This document shows positions 15,902 to 23,945 of a stretch of 32,916 nucleotides of DNA, piece after piece; within the stretch, counting starts at the first letter, position 1; every line of letters starts with the position of its first letter. The translations under genes were made by a program, and so were the position numbers. Under the pieces are notes generated by a model. It was not told where the DNA came from. It worked only from the letters and a program-made list of their open reading frames with translations, and did not search any database. The DNA comes from Vibrio lentus (GTDB lineage Bacteria > Pseudomonadota > Gammaproteobacteria > Enterobacterales > Vibrionaceae), in assembly GCF_002875945.1 (NCBI RefSeq), contig NZ_MCZK01000185.1, forward strand, positions 1 to 32,916, read 5' to 3'.

Positions 15902-16939
15902 TTAAAACATTGAGGTTTCAATTTCGATCTTTTTCTCGACCTCTTCTGAATCAACTAGGCCTTGAGCCATCAACTGCTTCGCATTTTGCTCCATGGTCTG
16001 CATACCGTGTGCCGCGCCCGTTTGAATAATCGAATACATCTGCGCGACCTTATCTTCACGAATCAAGTTTCTGATCGCAGGTGTCGCCATCATGATTTCA
16101 TGACAAGCTACACGACCGCCACCAACACGCTTTAACAGCTTCTGAGCAATCACTGAACGTAACGATTCAGACAGCATTGAACGCACCATATCTTTGTCAC
16201 TACCCGGGAATACATCGATAATGCGGTCTATGGTTTTTGCCGCAGAGCTCGTGTGCAAGGTACCAAACACTAAGTGGCCTGTTTCTGCTGCGGTTAACGC
16301 TAAGCTGATCGTTTCTTGGTCACGAAGCTCGCCCACAAGGATTACGTCTGGATCTTCACGTAACGCACTACGTAACGCCGCTTTGAAGCTGTGAGTGTCG
16401 CGGTGCACTTCTCGTTGGTTGATTAGGCATTTGTTGTTGGTATGAACAAATTCGATCGGGTCTTCAATCGTCAATATATGCTTATTATGGTTACGGTTAA
16501 CGTAATCCACCATCGCAGCCAAAGTTGTCGACTTGCCTGAACCAGTCGGCCCTGTGACCAAGACTAAACCTTTTTCGTAATTAGATATTCTTTCAAAGAT
16601 CTCAGGAGCCCCTAGCTGTTCAAGGGTAGGAATCTCTACTGGAATGGTACGAAATACAGCAGAGCAGCCACGAGATTGGTTAAAAGCATTAACACGGAAA
16701 CGACCAACGTTGGGTAATTCAAAAGAGAAGTCGACTTCCAGTTTTTCTTCAAACTCACCGCGTTGTGAATCACTCATGATCTCAAAAACCAAACGATGCA
16801 CATCAGCATGACTCAAAGCTGGTATTCCAAGCTTCCTTACTTCACCATCTATACGTACCATTGGAGATACACCCGCAGAAAGATGTAGATCTGACGCGTT
16901 ATGCTTTACACTAAAATCTAGTAACTCAGTGATATCCAT
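15902..16939 (-). CDS. pilT: Type IV pilus retraction ATPase PilT
   Basis: Hexameric motor that depolymerises pilin and retracts the pilus. Seen: 345 residues, the N-terminal PAS-like domain with ASDLHLSAG, Walker A GPTGSGKS at 130-137, Asp box TIEDPIEF, Walker B VILVGELRD with catalytic Glu204, and His box AAETGHLVFGTLHT. Start: AAGGGA six to seven bases before ATG. It is divergent from yggS with only 26 bases between the two start codons, so its promoter must lie wholly or partly inside yggS. Confidence 0.97.
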   Translation of the reverse strand: MDITELLDFSVKHNASDLHLSAGVSPMVRIDGEVRKLGIPALSHADVHRLVFEIMSDSQRGEFEEKLEVDFSFELPNVGRFRVNAFNQSRGCSAVFRTIPVEIPTLEQLGAPEIFERISNYEKGLVLVTGPTGSGKSTTLAAMVDYVNRNHNKHILTIEDPIEFVHTNNKCLINQREVHRDTHSFKAALRSALREDPDVILVGELRDQETISLALTAAETGHLVFGTLHTSSAAKTIDRIIDVFPGSDKDMVRSMLSESLRSVIAQKLLKRVGGGRVACHEIMMATPAIRNLIREDKVAQMYSIIQTGAAHGMQTMEQNAKQLMAQGLVDSEEVEKKIEIETSMF

Positions 16940-16965
16940 TTATTTTCCCTTAAGTAAAGTCAGCT

Positions 16966-17670
16966 ATGAGTAGTATTCAACAAAATATCGAACAAATCAC
17001 CTCACAGATTCGTAGTGCTGAGCAAAAGTGCGGACGAGCTCCAGACTCCGTGCAACTTTTAGCCGTCAGCAAAACTAAACCTATTGATGCGATTCTAGAA
17101 GCCGCACTCGGAGGCCAAGTTGCCTTTGGTGAAAACTATGTTCAAGAAGGTGTCGATAAAGTAAAACACTTTTCAGAACAACATTCTAACCTAAATTTAG
17201 AATGGCATTTTATTGGCCCAATTCAATCCAATAAAACCCGCCCTATCGCAGAAAGCTTCCAGTGGGTGCATTCTGTCGATCGCGATAAAATCGCGCAAAG
17301 GCTTAATGATCAGCGACCAAACGAGCTTCCACCTCTACAAGTACTCATTCAAGTGAACACCAGTGGTGAAGATTCGAAATCAGGAACGTCAGAAGAGACA
17401 GTTTTTGCACTCGCGGAGTTGATTTCGTCGCTTCCGAACCTCACCTTAAGAGGATTGATGTCGATTCCTGCAAACGTATCTGACTATCAATCACAGCTTA
17501 ATGCATTTTCGCGACTGGCAGAGCTTAAAGACAAGCTAGCCGCGAAGTATCCAAACATAGATACCCTTTCGATGGGTATGAGTGGTGATATGGATGCAGC
17601 AGTTGAGGCTGGTAGCACCATGGTTCGTATTGGAACGGCTATTTTCGGTGCTCGTGATTACGCGAAATAG
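16966..17670 (+). CDS. yggS: YggS/PLPBP pyridoxal phosphate homeostasis protein
   Basis: A PLP-binding TIM-barrel protein without known catalysis; it affects vitamin B6 pools and amino-acid balance. Seen: 234 residues, Lys36 in LLAVSKTKP as the PLP lysine, FGENYVQE, WHFIGPIQSNK, and the C-terminal SMGMSGDMDAAVEAGSTMVRIGTAIFG phosphate-binding region. Start: only a weak ribosome site (AAG-rich) since the upstream gap is 26 bases. It begins the yggS-proC-yggT-yggU series. Confidence 0.96.
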   Translation: MSSIQQNIEQITSQIRSAEQKCGRAPDSVQLLAVSKTKPIDAILEAALGGQVAFGENYVQEGVDKVKHFSEQHSNLNLEWHFIGPIQSNKTRPIAESFQWVHSVDRDKIAQRLNDQRPNELPPLQVLIQVNTSGEDSKSGTSEETVFALAELISSLPNLTLRGLMSIPANVSDYQSQLNAFSRLAELKDKLAAKYPNIDTLSMGMSGDMDAAVEAGSTMVRIGTAIFGARDYAK

Positions 17671-17754
17671 CAAATAGTTAGCGACCAAAAGTCGACGATA
17701 AGTATTGATACCGCTTCGCTTTAACCGCGCAGCGACACGCTCAGGATTTTATAT

Positions 17755-18573
17755 ATGGAACATAAGAACATCGCCTTTATTGGGGCGGGAAATATGGTTC
17801 GCTCAATTGTAGCGGGCTTAGTGGCGAGTGGTTACCCAGCGCAAAAGATTACTGCAACAGCACCTTCAGACACCAGAAGGCTGCCGTTAGAGCAAGAATA
17901 CGGCATCAATACCACCAGCGATAATATTGCCGCAGCTGAGCAAGCAGACGTTGTTGTATTATCAGTGAAGCCACAAATGATGGCTGATGTATGTAAACCC
18001 TTACAAAGCATCGACTTTAGCAACAAACTGGTTATCTCAATTGCTGCGGGTATTAATGCGAATCGACTCAATGAGATGTTAAACTGCCAACTGAACCTTG
18101 TTCGTGTGATGCCAAACACGCCATCACTGCTTGGTAAAGGGATGAGCGGTCTTTATGCTGACTCAACGGTTAGCCAAGATGATAAAGACTTTGCTTCTCA
18201 GCTAATGCAAGCCGTAGGTGAAGTAAGCTGGGTTGAACAAGAGTCCGGTATCAATAACATCATTGCGGCGGCAGGAAGTGCTCCAGCTTACTTCTTCCTG
18301 TTTATGGAAGCGATGCAAGCTGAGGCAATCAACCAAGGCTTCGATCAAGAAACCGCTCGTAAGTTAGTGCAGCAGTCTGCATTAGGCGCAGCAGAGATGG
18401 TGGTAGCGAATCCAAATACTGAATTATCTACACTGCGTGAACAAGTGACTTCAAAAGGCGGCACGACCGCAGAAGCATTACGCACGTTTAACGACCATCA
18501 ACTATCAGACATTGTAGCCAAAGCCATGCAAGCGGCGGTTGCTCGAGCTGAAGAGATGGAAAAACTGTTTTAA
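17755..18573 (+). CDS. proC: Pyrroline-5-carboxylate reductase
   Basis: Last step of proline synthesis, reducing pyrroline-5-carboxylate with NAD(P)H. Seen: 272 residues, Rossmann motif IAFIGAGNMVRSI at 6-18, VKPQ at 71-74, VRVMPNTPSLLGKGM, AAAGSAPAYFF and the signature VTSKGGTTAEALRTF from 231. The family usually has GAGNMA; Val here is a mild variant. Start: AGGA about eight bases before ATG. It lies between yggS and yggT, an arrangement common in vibrios and pseudomonads but not in E. coli. Confidence 0.97.
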   Translation: MEHKNIAFIGAGNMVRSIVAGLVASGYPAQKITATAPSDTRRLPLEQEYGINTTSDNIAAAEQADVVVLSVKPQMMADVCKPLQSIDFSNKLVISIAAGINANRLNEMLNCQLNLVRVMPNTPSLLGKGMSGLYADSTVSQDDKDFASQLMQAVGEVSWVEQESGINNIIAAAGSAPAYFFLFMEAMQAEAINQGFDQETARKLVQQSALGAAEMVVANPNTELSTLREQVTSKGGTTAEALRTFNDHQLSDIVAKAMQAAVARAEEMEKLF

Positions 18574-18648
18574 TACTCGTTACAGTACAAAAGCATTGTG
18601 CCGTTCGGGTTATACCTAGCGGCAAGTAAATCCGAAAAAGGAAACAAT

Positions 18649-19206
18649 ATGAATTCGATGAGCTTTCTGATCTCGACCGTTTTTGATCTTTACATCATGG
18701 TTGTGATCTTGCGTATCTGGCTACAAGCATCACGTGCAGATTTCTACAACCCATTCTCACAATTTATCGTAAAAGCGACACAACCGGTTGTTGCCCCACT
18801 ACGCCGAGTGATTCCATCAATAGGCAGCCTTGACCTGGCGACTGTTGTTTTCGCTTACGTGCTGTGTGTACTTAAGTTCGTCGCTCTAAATTTGATTATC
18901 TCTGGCGGTGCGGCTGTATTTGATATTAGCTTCCTGATCTTTGGCGCACTATCTCTGCTCAAAGCGGCGGGTGGCTTAATTTTCTGGGTTCTACTAATCC
19001 GTGCAATCCTGAGTTGGGTTAGCCAAGGACGTAGCCCAATCGAATACGTATTCCATCAGTTAACAGAACCAATGCTAACGCCAATTCGCCGTATCCTTCC
19101 TGATATGGGTGGCTTCGACCTAAGTGTGCTTGTTCTGTTCATTGTTCTGCAATTTGCGAACTTCCTAATGGGCGACATGATCGGTCCTATTTGGTATCAG
19201 CTATAA
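18649..19206 (+). CDS. yggT: YggT family membrane protein
   Basis: Role unclear; yggT genes lie beside yggS in very many bacteria and have been linked to osmotic or cell-envelope functions. Seen: 185 residues, about four hydrophobic helices, and two YGGT repeats: NPFSQFIVKATQPVVAPLRR (34-53) and SPIEYVFHQLTEPMLTPIRR (129-148), each followed by (I/L)P-x-GxxDL. Start: AAGGA six bases before the ATG at 18649; the longer frame from 18598 would add a polar 17-residue extension and is rejected. The stop lies close to yggU. Confidence 0.95.
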   Translation: MNSMSFLISTVFDLYIMVVILRIWLQASRADFYNPFSQFIVKATQPVVAPLRRVIPSIGSLDLATVVFAYVLCVLKFVALNLIISGGAAVFDISFLIFGALSLLKAAGGLIFWVLLIRAILSWVSQGRSPIEYVFHQLTEPMLTPIRRILPDMGGFDLSVLVLFIVLQFANFLMGDMIGPIWYQL

Positions 19207-19235
19207 TTCAAGTACGAACATCAGGTACTTTGACG

Positions 19236-19526
19236 ATGCCAAAAGCAGTTTGGGCCGAAGAAGAAGATATTCTTCTTAGGCTCTATATCCAACCCAAAGC
19301 AAGCCGAGACAAGATTGTCGGCTTGCACGGAGAGGAACTGAAAATTGCCATTACTGCACCACCGGTTGATGGCAAAGCAAATGCTCACTTAGCGAAATAC
19401 CTTGCGAAACAATTTAAGGTCGCTAAAGGGCAAATTAAGATAGAAAAGGGAGAGCTCGGTCGGCATAAGCAAGTTCGAATATGCTCACCAAGCCAGATCC
19501 CAACTGAAGTCAAAGCCATCCTATGA
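19236..19526 (+). CDS. yggU: YggU/DUF167 family protein
   Basis: A small conserved protein of unknown function. Seen: 96 residues, same length as E. coli YggU, with LYIQPKASRDKIVGLHG, ITAPPVDGKANAHL and KGELGRHKQVRI. Start: ATG at 19236 with AGGT eight bases upstream. A GTG at 19191 that overlaps yggT would add 15 residues with no family support. The terminator hairpin at 19512 overlaps its last codons and stop. Confidence 0.95.
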   Translation: MPKAVWAEEEDILLRLYIQPKASRDKIVGLHGEELKIAITAPPVDGKANAHLAKYLAKQFKVAKGQIKIEKGELGRHKQVRICSPSQIPTEVKAIL

Positions 19527-19535
19527 TGGCTTTTT
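19512..19535 (+). terminator. Terminator overlapping the yggU stop codon
   Basis: A perfect 9-bp stem (aaagccatc with gatggcttt, loop ctat) ends in five Ts. The yggU TGA lies at 19524-19526, in the loop and stem, so ribosomes finishing yggU may melt the hairpin. Confidence 0.75.
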
Positions 19536-19554
19536 GCTATTTATTGGAGTCATT

Positions 19555-19986
19555 ATGCGTCTATGGATAACAGCACTACTCACCGCTCTGATTGCCCTAC
19601 CAAGCTCGGCAGGACAGTTTAAAAGTATCAAGGATGTCGAGGTTCATTACTCGGCTTTCAATTCCACGTTTTTAACTGCGCAGGTTGCTAAGCAATATAA
19701 GCTGAAACGAAACGGATACTCAGCGATTCTAAATATCAGCGTGCTAGACAACGCTTCCCTAGGCAAGCCTGCAACAACGGCTAAAATTACGGGAACAGCA
19801 CGAAACCTAGTAGGTAACACTCGCACGCTTAACTTCCGTGAAATAAAGGAAGGCGATGCGATTTATTACCTTGCAGAGTTCCCTATCACTCACGAAGAAA
19901 ACATCACTTTTAATATTGATGTTAACGCAGGTTTGAAAGGCACAGGTCCACTGCGTTTCACACAAAAATTCTATATAGAAGAGTAG
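19555..19986 (+). CDS. DUF4426 domain secreted protein
   Basis: Unknown function. Seen: 143 residues, a signal peptide of about 19 residues (MRLWITALLTALIALPSSA) with cleavage before GQF, then one beta-rich domain with VHYSAFNSTFLTAQVAKQYKL and a C-terminal GPLRFTQKFYIEE, a pattern of the DUF4426 family found between yggU and rdgB in vibrios. Probably periplasmic. Start: GGAG five bases before the ATG at 19555; a frame from 19534 exists but overlaps the terminator. It is followed after 48 bases by rdgB. Confidence 0.85.
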   Translation: MRLWITALLTALIALPSSAGQFKSIKDVEVHYSAFNSTFLTAQVAKQYKLKRNGYSAILNISVLDNASLGKPATTAKITGTARNLVGNTRTLNFREIKEGDAIYYLAEFPITHEENITFNIDVNAGLKGTGPLRFTQKFYIEE

Positions 19987-20034
19987 CTTCAAAGCTCACT
20001 TTTCTAGTCATTAACTTATTAGAGCCACATCCCC

Positions 20035-20634
20035 ATGAGTAAGATTGTTTTAGCAACAGGCAACCAAGGCAAAGTTCGCGAGATGGCAGATATTCTGTCT
20101 GAGTTTGGTTTCGACGTTGTCGCGCAAAGTGAGTTTAACGTTTCAGAAGTCGCTGAAACGGGAACAACTTTCATTGAAAATGCCATCATCAAAGCTCGCC
20201 ACGCTGCGAAAGAGACGGGGCTCCCTGCCATTGCTGACGATTCTGGCTTAGAGGTTGATTACCTTAATGGTGCACCCGGTATCTACTCAGCGCGTTACTC
20301 AGGTGAAGGGGCGACTGATCAGCAGAATATCGAAAAGCTGTTAGATGCCATGCAAGAAGTGACTATTGAAAAGCGGACCGCTCGTTTCCACTGTGTGTTG
20401 GTGCTAATGCGTCACGAAAACGATCCAACACCATTGGTGTGTCACGGCAAATGGGAAGGTCGTATTTTGACTGAAGAACACGGTGAGAATGGCTTTGGCT
20501 ACGATCCTGTCTTCTTTGTGCCAGAAGATAACTGCGCCTCAGCAGAGCTTGAATCGTCACGTAAGAAGCAACTGTCACACCGTGGTAAAGCCCTTGCGTC
20601 ATTATTTAAGACTCTCAAGGAGCAAGCTCTGTAA
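20035..20634 (+). CDS. rdgB: dITP/XTP pyrophosphatase
   Basis: Hydrolyses dITP, ITP and XTP to monophosphates, keeping deaminated purines out of DNA and RNA. Seen: 199 residues, ATGNQGKVREM at 7-17, the metal/substrate loop IADDSGLEVDYLNGAPGIYSARY, and NGFGYDPVFF. These are all Ham1-family hallmarks. The ribosome site is weak (no clear AGG within 12 bases), suggesting coupling or leaderless-like initiation. Its stop TAA overlaps the hemW ATG by one base. Confidence 0.97.
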   Translation: MSKIVLATGNQGKVREMADILSEFGFDVVAQSEFNVSEVAETGTTFIENAIIKARHAAKETGLPAIADDSGLEVDYLNGAPGIYSARYSGEGATDQQNIEKLLDAMQEVTIEKRTARFHCVLVLMRHENDPTPLVCHGKWEGRILTEEHGENGFGYDPVFFVPEDNCASAELESSRKKQLSHRGKALASLFKTLKEQAL

Positions 20635-21821
20635 TGCACAATGCAGCGCTTATACCACCCGCACTTAGCCTTTATGTCCACATCCCATGGTGTGTACAAA
20701 AGTGTCCGTATTGTGATTTTAACTCTCACGCTCTCAAAGCTGAGATTCCTGAAAAAGAGTACATCGATGCACTGCTTGAGGATCTCGATACCGATATCGA
20801 AAAATACCAACTCAATGGCGCGCCTCGCCCATTGCATTCGATCTTTATTGGTGGCGGCACGCCGAGTCTATTTTCTCCAGAAGGAATAGGTCGATTACTA
20901 CAAGGTATTGAACAACGCATCCCGTTCAAACCTGAAATAGAAATCACCATGGAAGCCAACCCGGGCACCATCGAGGCTGAACGTTTCGCAGGTTACCAGA
21001 AGGCAGGGATTACTCGAATCTCAGTAGGCGTACAAAGTTTTGAGCAAGAGAAACTGGAAAGGCTTGGCCGTATTCATGGTCAAGATGAAGCAGTGAATGC
21101 GGCTCATTTAGCGCATAAGATTGGATTGAATAGCTTCAACCTAGATCTAATGCACGGCTTGCCCGATCAAAGCATTGATCAGGCTTTGGCTGATTTGGAC
21201 AAAGCGATCGATCTCAATCCTCCACACTTATCTTGGTATCAGCTAACAATAGAACCTAACACCATGTTCTATTACAAAACACCCAAGCTGCCTGACGATG
21301 ATGACCTTTGGGATATCTTCGACTTAGGCCATAAGAAGCTCGCAGACGCAGGTTATGTACAGTACGAAATTTCAGGCTATAGCAAGCCAGGGTATCAGTG
21401 TCAGCATAATCTCAACTACTGGCGCTTTGGTGACTACCTAGGTATTGGCTGTGGCTCTCATGGCAAGCTGAGCTTTGCAGATGGACGTATTGTTCGCACT
21501 ACTAAGGTTAAACACCCTAGAGGCTACCTAGCAGCGTATCAGAATCTGGTGAAGCCCTATCTGTCGGATGAACTTGAAGTCCCAAATGAGGATCGCCCTT
21601 TTGAGTTCTTCATGAACCGCTTCAGGCTAATGGAAGCGTGTCCAAAACAAGACTTCATTGATACGACTGGGTTAGAGTTTGACTCGATTCAGCCAACGAT
21701 AGAGTGGGCCAAAGAGCTCGGTTATCTTAATGAAACCAACAGCCATTGGCAGATCACTGAAAAAGGGAAACTGTTCCTAAACGATTTGCTTGAAGCCTTT
21801 ATGGCTGAAGAAGACGAATAG
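20634..21821 (+). CDS. hemW: Radical SAM heme chaperone HemW
   Basis: Related to oxygen-independent coproporphyrinogen oxidase (HemN) but, from studied members, it binds and delivers heme rather than oxidising coproporphyrinogen. Seen: 395 residues, radical-SAM cluster CxxxCxxC at Cys20, Cys24 and Cys27 (WCVQKCPYCDF), GGGTPS at 73-78, MEANPGT, and ISVGVQSF. The short N-terminus and absence of the HemN extension favour HemW. It overlaps rdgB by one base (TAATG), so translation is likely coupled. Confidence 0.94.
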   Translation: MHNAALIPPALSLYVHIPWCVQKCPYCDFNSHALKAEIPEKEYIDALLEDLDTDIEKYQLNGAPRPLHSIFIGGGTPSLFSPEGIGRLLQGIEQRIPFKPEIEITMEANPGTIEAERFAGYQKAGITRISVGVQSFEQEKLERLGRIHGQDEAVNAAHLAHKIGLNSFNLDLMHGLPDQSIDQALADLDKAIDLNPPHLSWYQLTIEPNTMFYYKTPKLPDDDDLWDIFDLGHKKLADAGYVQYEISGYSKPGYQCQHNLNYWRFGDYLGIGCGSHGKLSFADGRIVRTTKVKHPRGYLAAYQNLVKPYLSDELEVPNEDRPFEFFMNRFRLMEACPKQDFIDTTGLEFDSIQPTIEWAKELGYLNETNSHWQITEKGKLFLNDLLEAFMAEEDE

Positions 21822-21822
21822 A

Positions 21823-21947
21823 GCGAGATTCGAGATTCGAGAAGTATTGCATAAGGGTTGGCTTTAGGGTCAACCCTTTTTATTGTAAGAACCTTTCTCG
21901 AAGCGAAGCGCTCTATAGGACGAAGTCCGTGCTCGCATCTCGCATCT
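21823..21947. repeat. Nested imperfect palindrome between hemW and glsB
   Basis: The convergent gap has three nested inverted arms: gcgagat (21823-21829) with atctcgc (21937-21943), ttcgagaa (21836-21843) with ttctcgaa (21895-21902), and aagggttg (21853-21860) with caaccctt (21871-21878). The inner arm ends in Ts and can end hemW. Direct copies of gagattc and gcatct occur inside the arms. The layout looks like a dispersed intergenic repeat. Confidence 0.55.
21853..21882 (+). terminator. Likely hemW terminator
   Basis: An 8-bp stem (aagggttg with caaccctt, ten-base loop) is followed by more Ts (cccttttta). It forms the core of the larger palindrome. Confidence 0.7.
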
Positions 21948-21952
21948 TTCTT

Positions 21953-22873
21953 CTAAAAAATAGAACGACCAATACGCTCAGATAGTAATTCTAAAGCCTG
22001 AGTTCCCGCCAGTGAATTACCCGATGCGTCTAATTCTGGAGACCACACCGCGATCGTCATTTCGCCAGGAACAATCGCAATAATCCCGCCGCCCACACCA
22101 GACTTTCCTGGCATACCAACACGATAAGCAAACTCTCCCGCCCCATCGTACAAACCACATGTGGCAAGCAAAGCATTCAGTTGTTTGGTTTGAACTGGCG
22201 TGATGATCTCTTTCTTGGTCTGAACCGATACACCTTTGTTCGCCAAATAGCTAAAGGTCTTCGCCAAGTCAACACAGGTCATTTTAAGCGCACAAGCATG
22301 AAAGTAATTGTTGAGTACGGGGATAACATCGTTCTCAAAATTACCAAATGAACGCATCAAATAAGCGATAGCAGCATTACGATCGCTGTGCATCATCTCA
22401 GAAGCTGCCACAACCTTGTCATACACAATATGAGTATCACCTGATAGCTGACGCACAAATTCTAATAAACGGTGTCTTGGTGCTGATAAACGGCTTTGTA
22501 GTAGGTCTGCAACGACAATTGCCCCCGCATTGATGAACGGGTTACGAGGGATGCCGTGCTCCATCTCAAGCTGAATCATCGAATTAAAGGCTTGCCCTGA
22601 AGGCTCCTTCCCTACTCGCTGCCATATCTCTTCAGGCTTATACAACACCATCGCCAACGTCAGGCTTAAAGCTTTAGATATTGATTGCACAGAAAAGGCT
22701 TCATCGGCATCGCCAGCTTGAATAACCTCACCTTCATTGGTATATACCGCAATCGCCAGTTTCTGGTTCGATACACGAGCCAATGCCGGAATATAATCGG
22801 CGACCTTTCCCTGACCAATTAAAGGGCGAACTTCATCTAAAATCTCGGCCAAAATAGCTTGAGTTGGTTTCAT
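21953..22873 (-). CDS. glsB: Glutaminase (GlsA/GlsB family)
   Basis: Hydrolyses glutamine to glutamate and ammonia; serine-dependent beta-lactamase-like fold. Seen: 306 residues (usual about 308), the SxxK catalytic pair Ser64-Lys67 in FSVQSISK, FINAGAIV, the GLYDGAGEFAYRVG loop and KSGVGGGIIAI near the end. No signal peptide. Start: AAGAAGTAAG is a modest ribosome site before the ATG. It occupies the place where E. coli carries ansB and small genes. It is convergent with hemW. No terminator apart from the nested palindrome is visible downstream. Confidence 0.96.
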   Translation of the reverse strand: MKPTQAILAEILDEVRPLIGQGKVADYIPALARVSNQKLAIAVYTNEGEVIQAGDADEAFSVQSISKALSLTLAMVLYKPEEIWQRVGKEPSGQAFNSMIQLEMEHGIPRNPFINAGAIVVADLLQSRLSAPRHRLLEFVRQLSGDTHIVYDKVVAASEMMHSDRNAAIAYLMRSFGNFENDVIPVLNNYFHACALKMTCVDLAKTFSYLANKGVSVQTKKEIITPVQTKQLNALLATCGLYDGAGEFAYRVGMPGKSGVGGGIIAIVPGEMTIAVWSPELDASGNSLAGTQALELLSERIGRSIF

Positions 22874-22961
22874 GTGTGCTTACTTCTTTATTGTTATTTT
22901 TGTAGGGGGTGTGACATTACTTTCTGTCCTTAAACCTTTATCGCAATAAAAGCCTAAGGAC

Positions 22962-22993
22962 AAAAAAGCCAACATTACAATAATGTTGGCTTT
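22962..22993 (-). terminator. Intrinsic terminator of trmB
   Basis: A perfect 13-bp stem (aaagccaacatta with its complement, three-base loop) is followed on the minus strand by six Ts, 68 bases after the trmB stop. Confidence 0.88.
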
Positions 22994-23060
22994 AATCAAT
23001 CCCATAAAGTGTAGGGTTTAATCCTCAGTCGGATTCACCTTCACTCAATTTGATTCAGAA

Positions 23061-23780
23061 TTACTTAGTACGCTTGAACTTAATGTCCCAAACGCCATGA
23101 CCTAAACGGTGGCCACGAGCTTCAAATTTAGTTAGCGGACGCTCGTCTGGACGAGGAATGTAATCCCCATCTTCAGCGATATTCTTGAAGCCTGGAGCTA
23201 CGTTCATCACTTCAATCATATGTTCTGCGTAGTTTTCCCAGTCTGTTGCCATGTGGAAAATACCAGTATCAAGTTGCAGCTTACCGCGAACCATCTCTGC
23301 AAACTCAGCCTTAACAATACGACGTTTGTGGTGACGAGCTTTATGCCATGGGTCAGGGAAGAACAGTTGCAGTGTATGCAGGCTACTGTCTGGGATCATG
23401 TGTTCAAATACTTCTACTGCATCATGACACATTACACGCAGGTTAGTTACGCCAGCATCGCGAGCTGTACCTAAACACGCACCAACACCTGGACTATGAA
23501 CTTCAATACCTAAGAAGTTTTTCTCAGGCGCATTCTTTGCCATTTCAACCAGTGATGCACCCATACCGAAGCCAATTTCTAGTACAACAGGGTTGTCGTT
23601 GCCAAACACTTCTTTCCAATTAAGAAGTTCTGGGTTGTAGTCGATACCCATTGTTGGCCAACATTCGTTCATCGCGTTTTCTTGGCCTTTTGTTAAGCGG
23701 CCTTCGCGGCGAACAAAACTACGGATCTTACGAACCAGTTTGCCGTCTTCAGTATATTCGTTAGTGGTCACTTCACTCAT
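23061..23780 (-). CDS. trmB: tRNA (guanine-N7-)-methyltransferase
   Basis: Puts m7G at position 46 of tRNAs using SAM. Seen: 239 residues, same length as E. coli TrmB, with RRIRSF-like IRSFVRREGR, the SAM motif LEIGFGMGASL, FLGIEVHSPGVGACL, the LFFPDPWHKARHHKRR signature and C-terminal TKFEARGHRLGHGVWD. Start: ATG at 23780 has AGGC about nine bases upstream; the in-frame ATG at 23798 would add MCRQKS. It is divergent from mutY over about 165 bases, the conserved E. coli arrangement. It serves the many tRNAs encoded nearby only in the general sense. Confidence 0.97.
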   Translation of the reverse strand: MSEVTTNEYTEDGKLVRKIRSFVRREGRLTKGQENAMNECWPTMGIDYNPELLNWKEVFGNDNPVVLEIGFGMGASLVEMAKNAPEKNFLGIEVHSPGVGACLGTARDAGVTNLRVMCHDAVEVFEHMIPDSSLHTLQLFFPDPWHKARHHKRRIVKAEFAEMVRGKLQLDTGIFHMATDWENYAEHMIEVMNVAPGFKNIAEDGDYIPRPDERPLTKFEARGHRLGHGVWDIKFKRTK

Positions 23781-23945
23781 TGATTTTTGCCTGCACATTG
23801 ATTAATCAAAGCGGGGATTATCCAAAGAATTGCCTCCGGTGCAAGTCTTTCCGTGGATAAATTCCCACACAATTTGTCTGTTTTACATCCAACCGCAAGT
23901 GTGGTGCAATTTCACTCCTAATAATAGCAAAGCATAGAGCATGTC

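Noticed and set aside
20634..21821. Annotation as HemN coproporphyrinogen oxidase
   Set aside because: Length, N-terminus and location after rdgB fit HemW; HemN is longer with an extended N-terminal segment.
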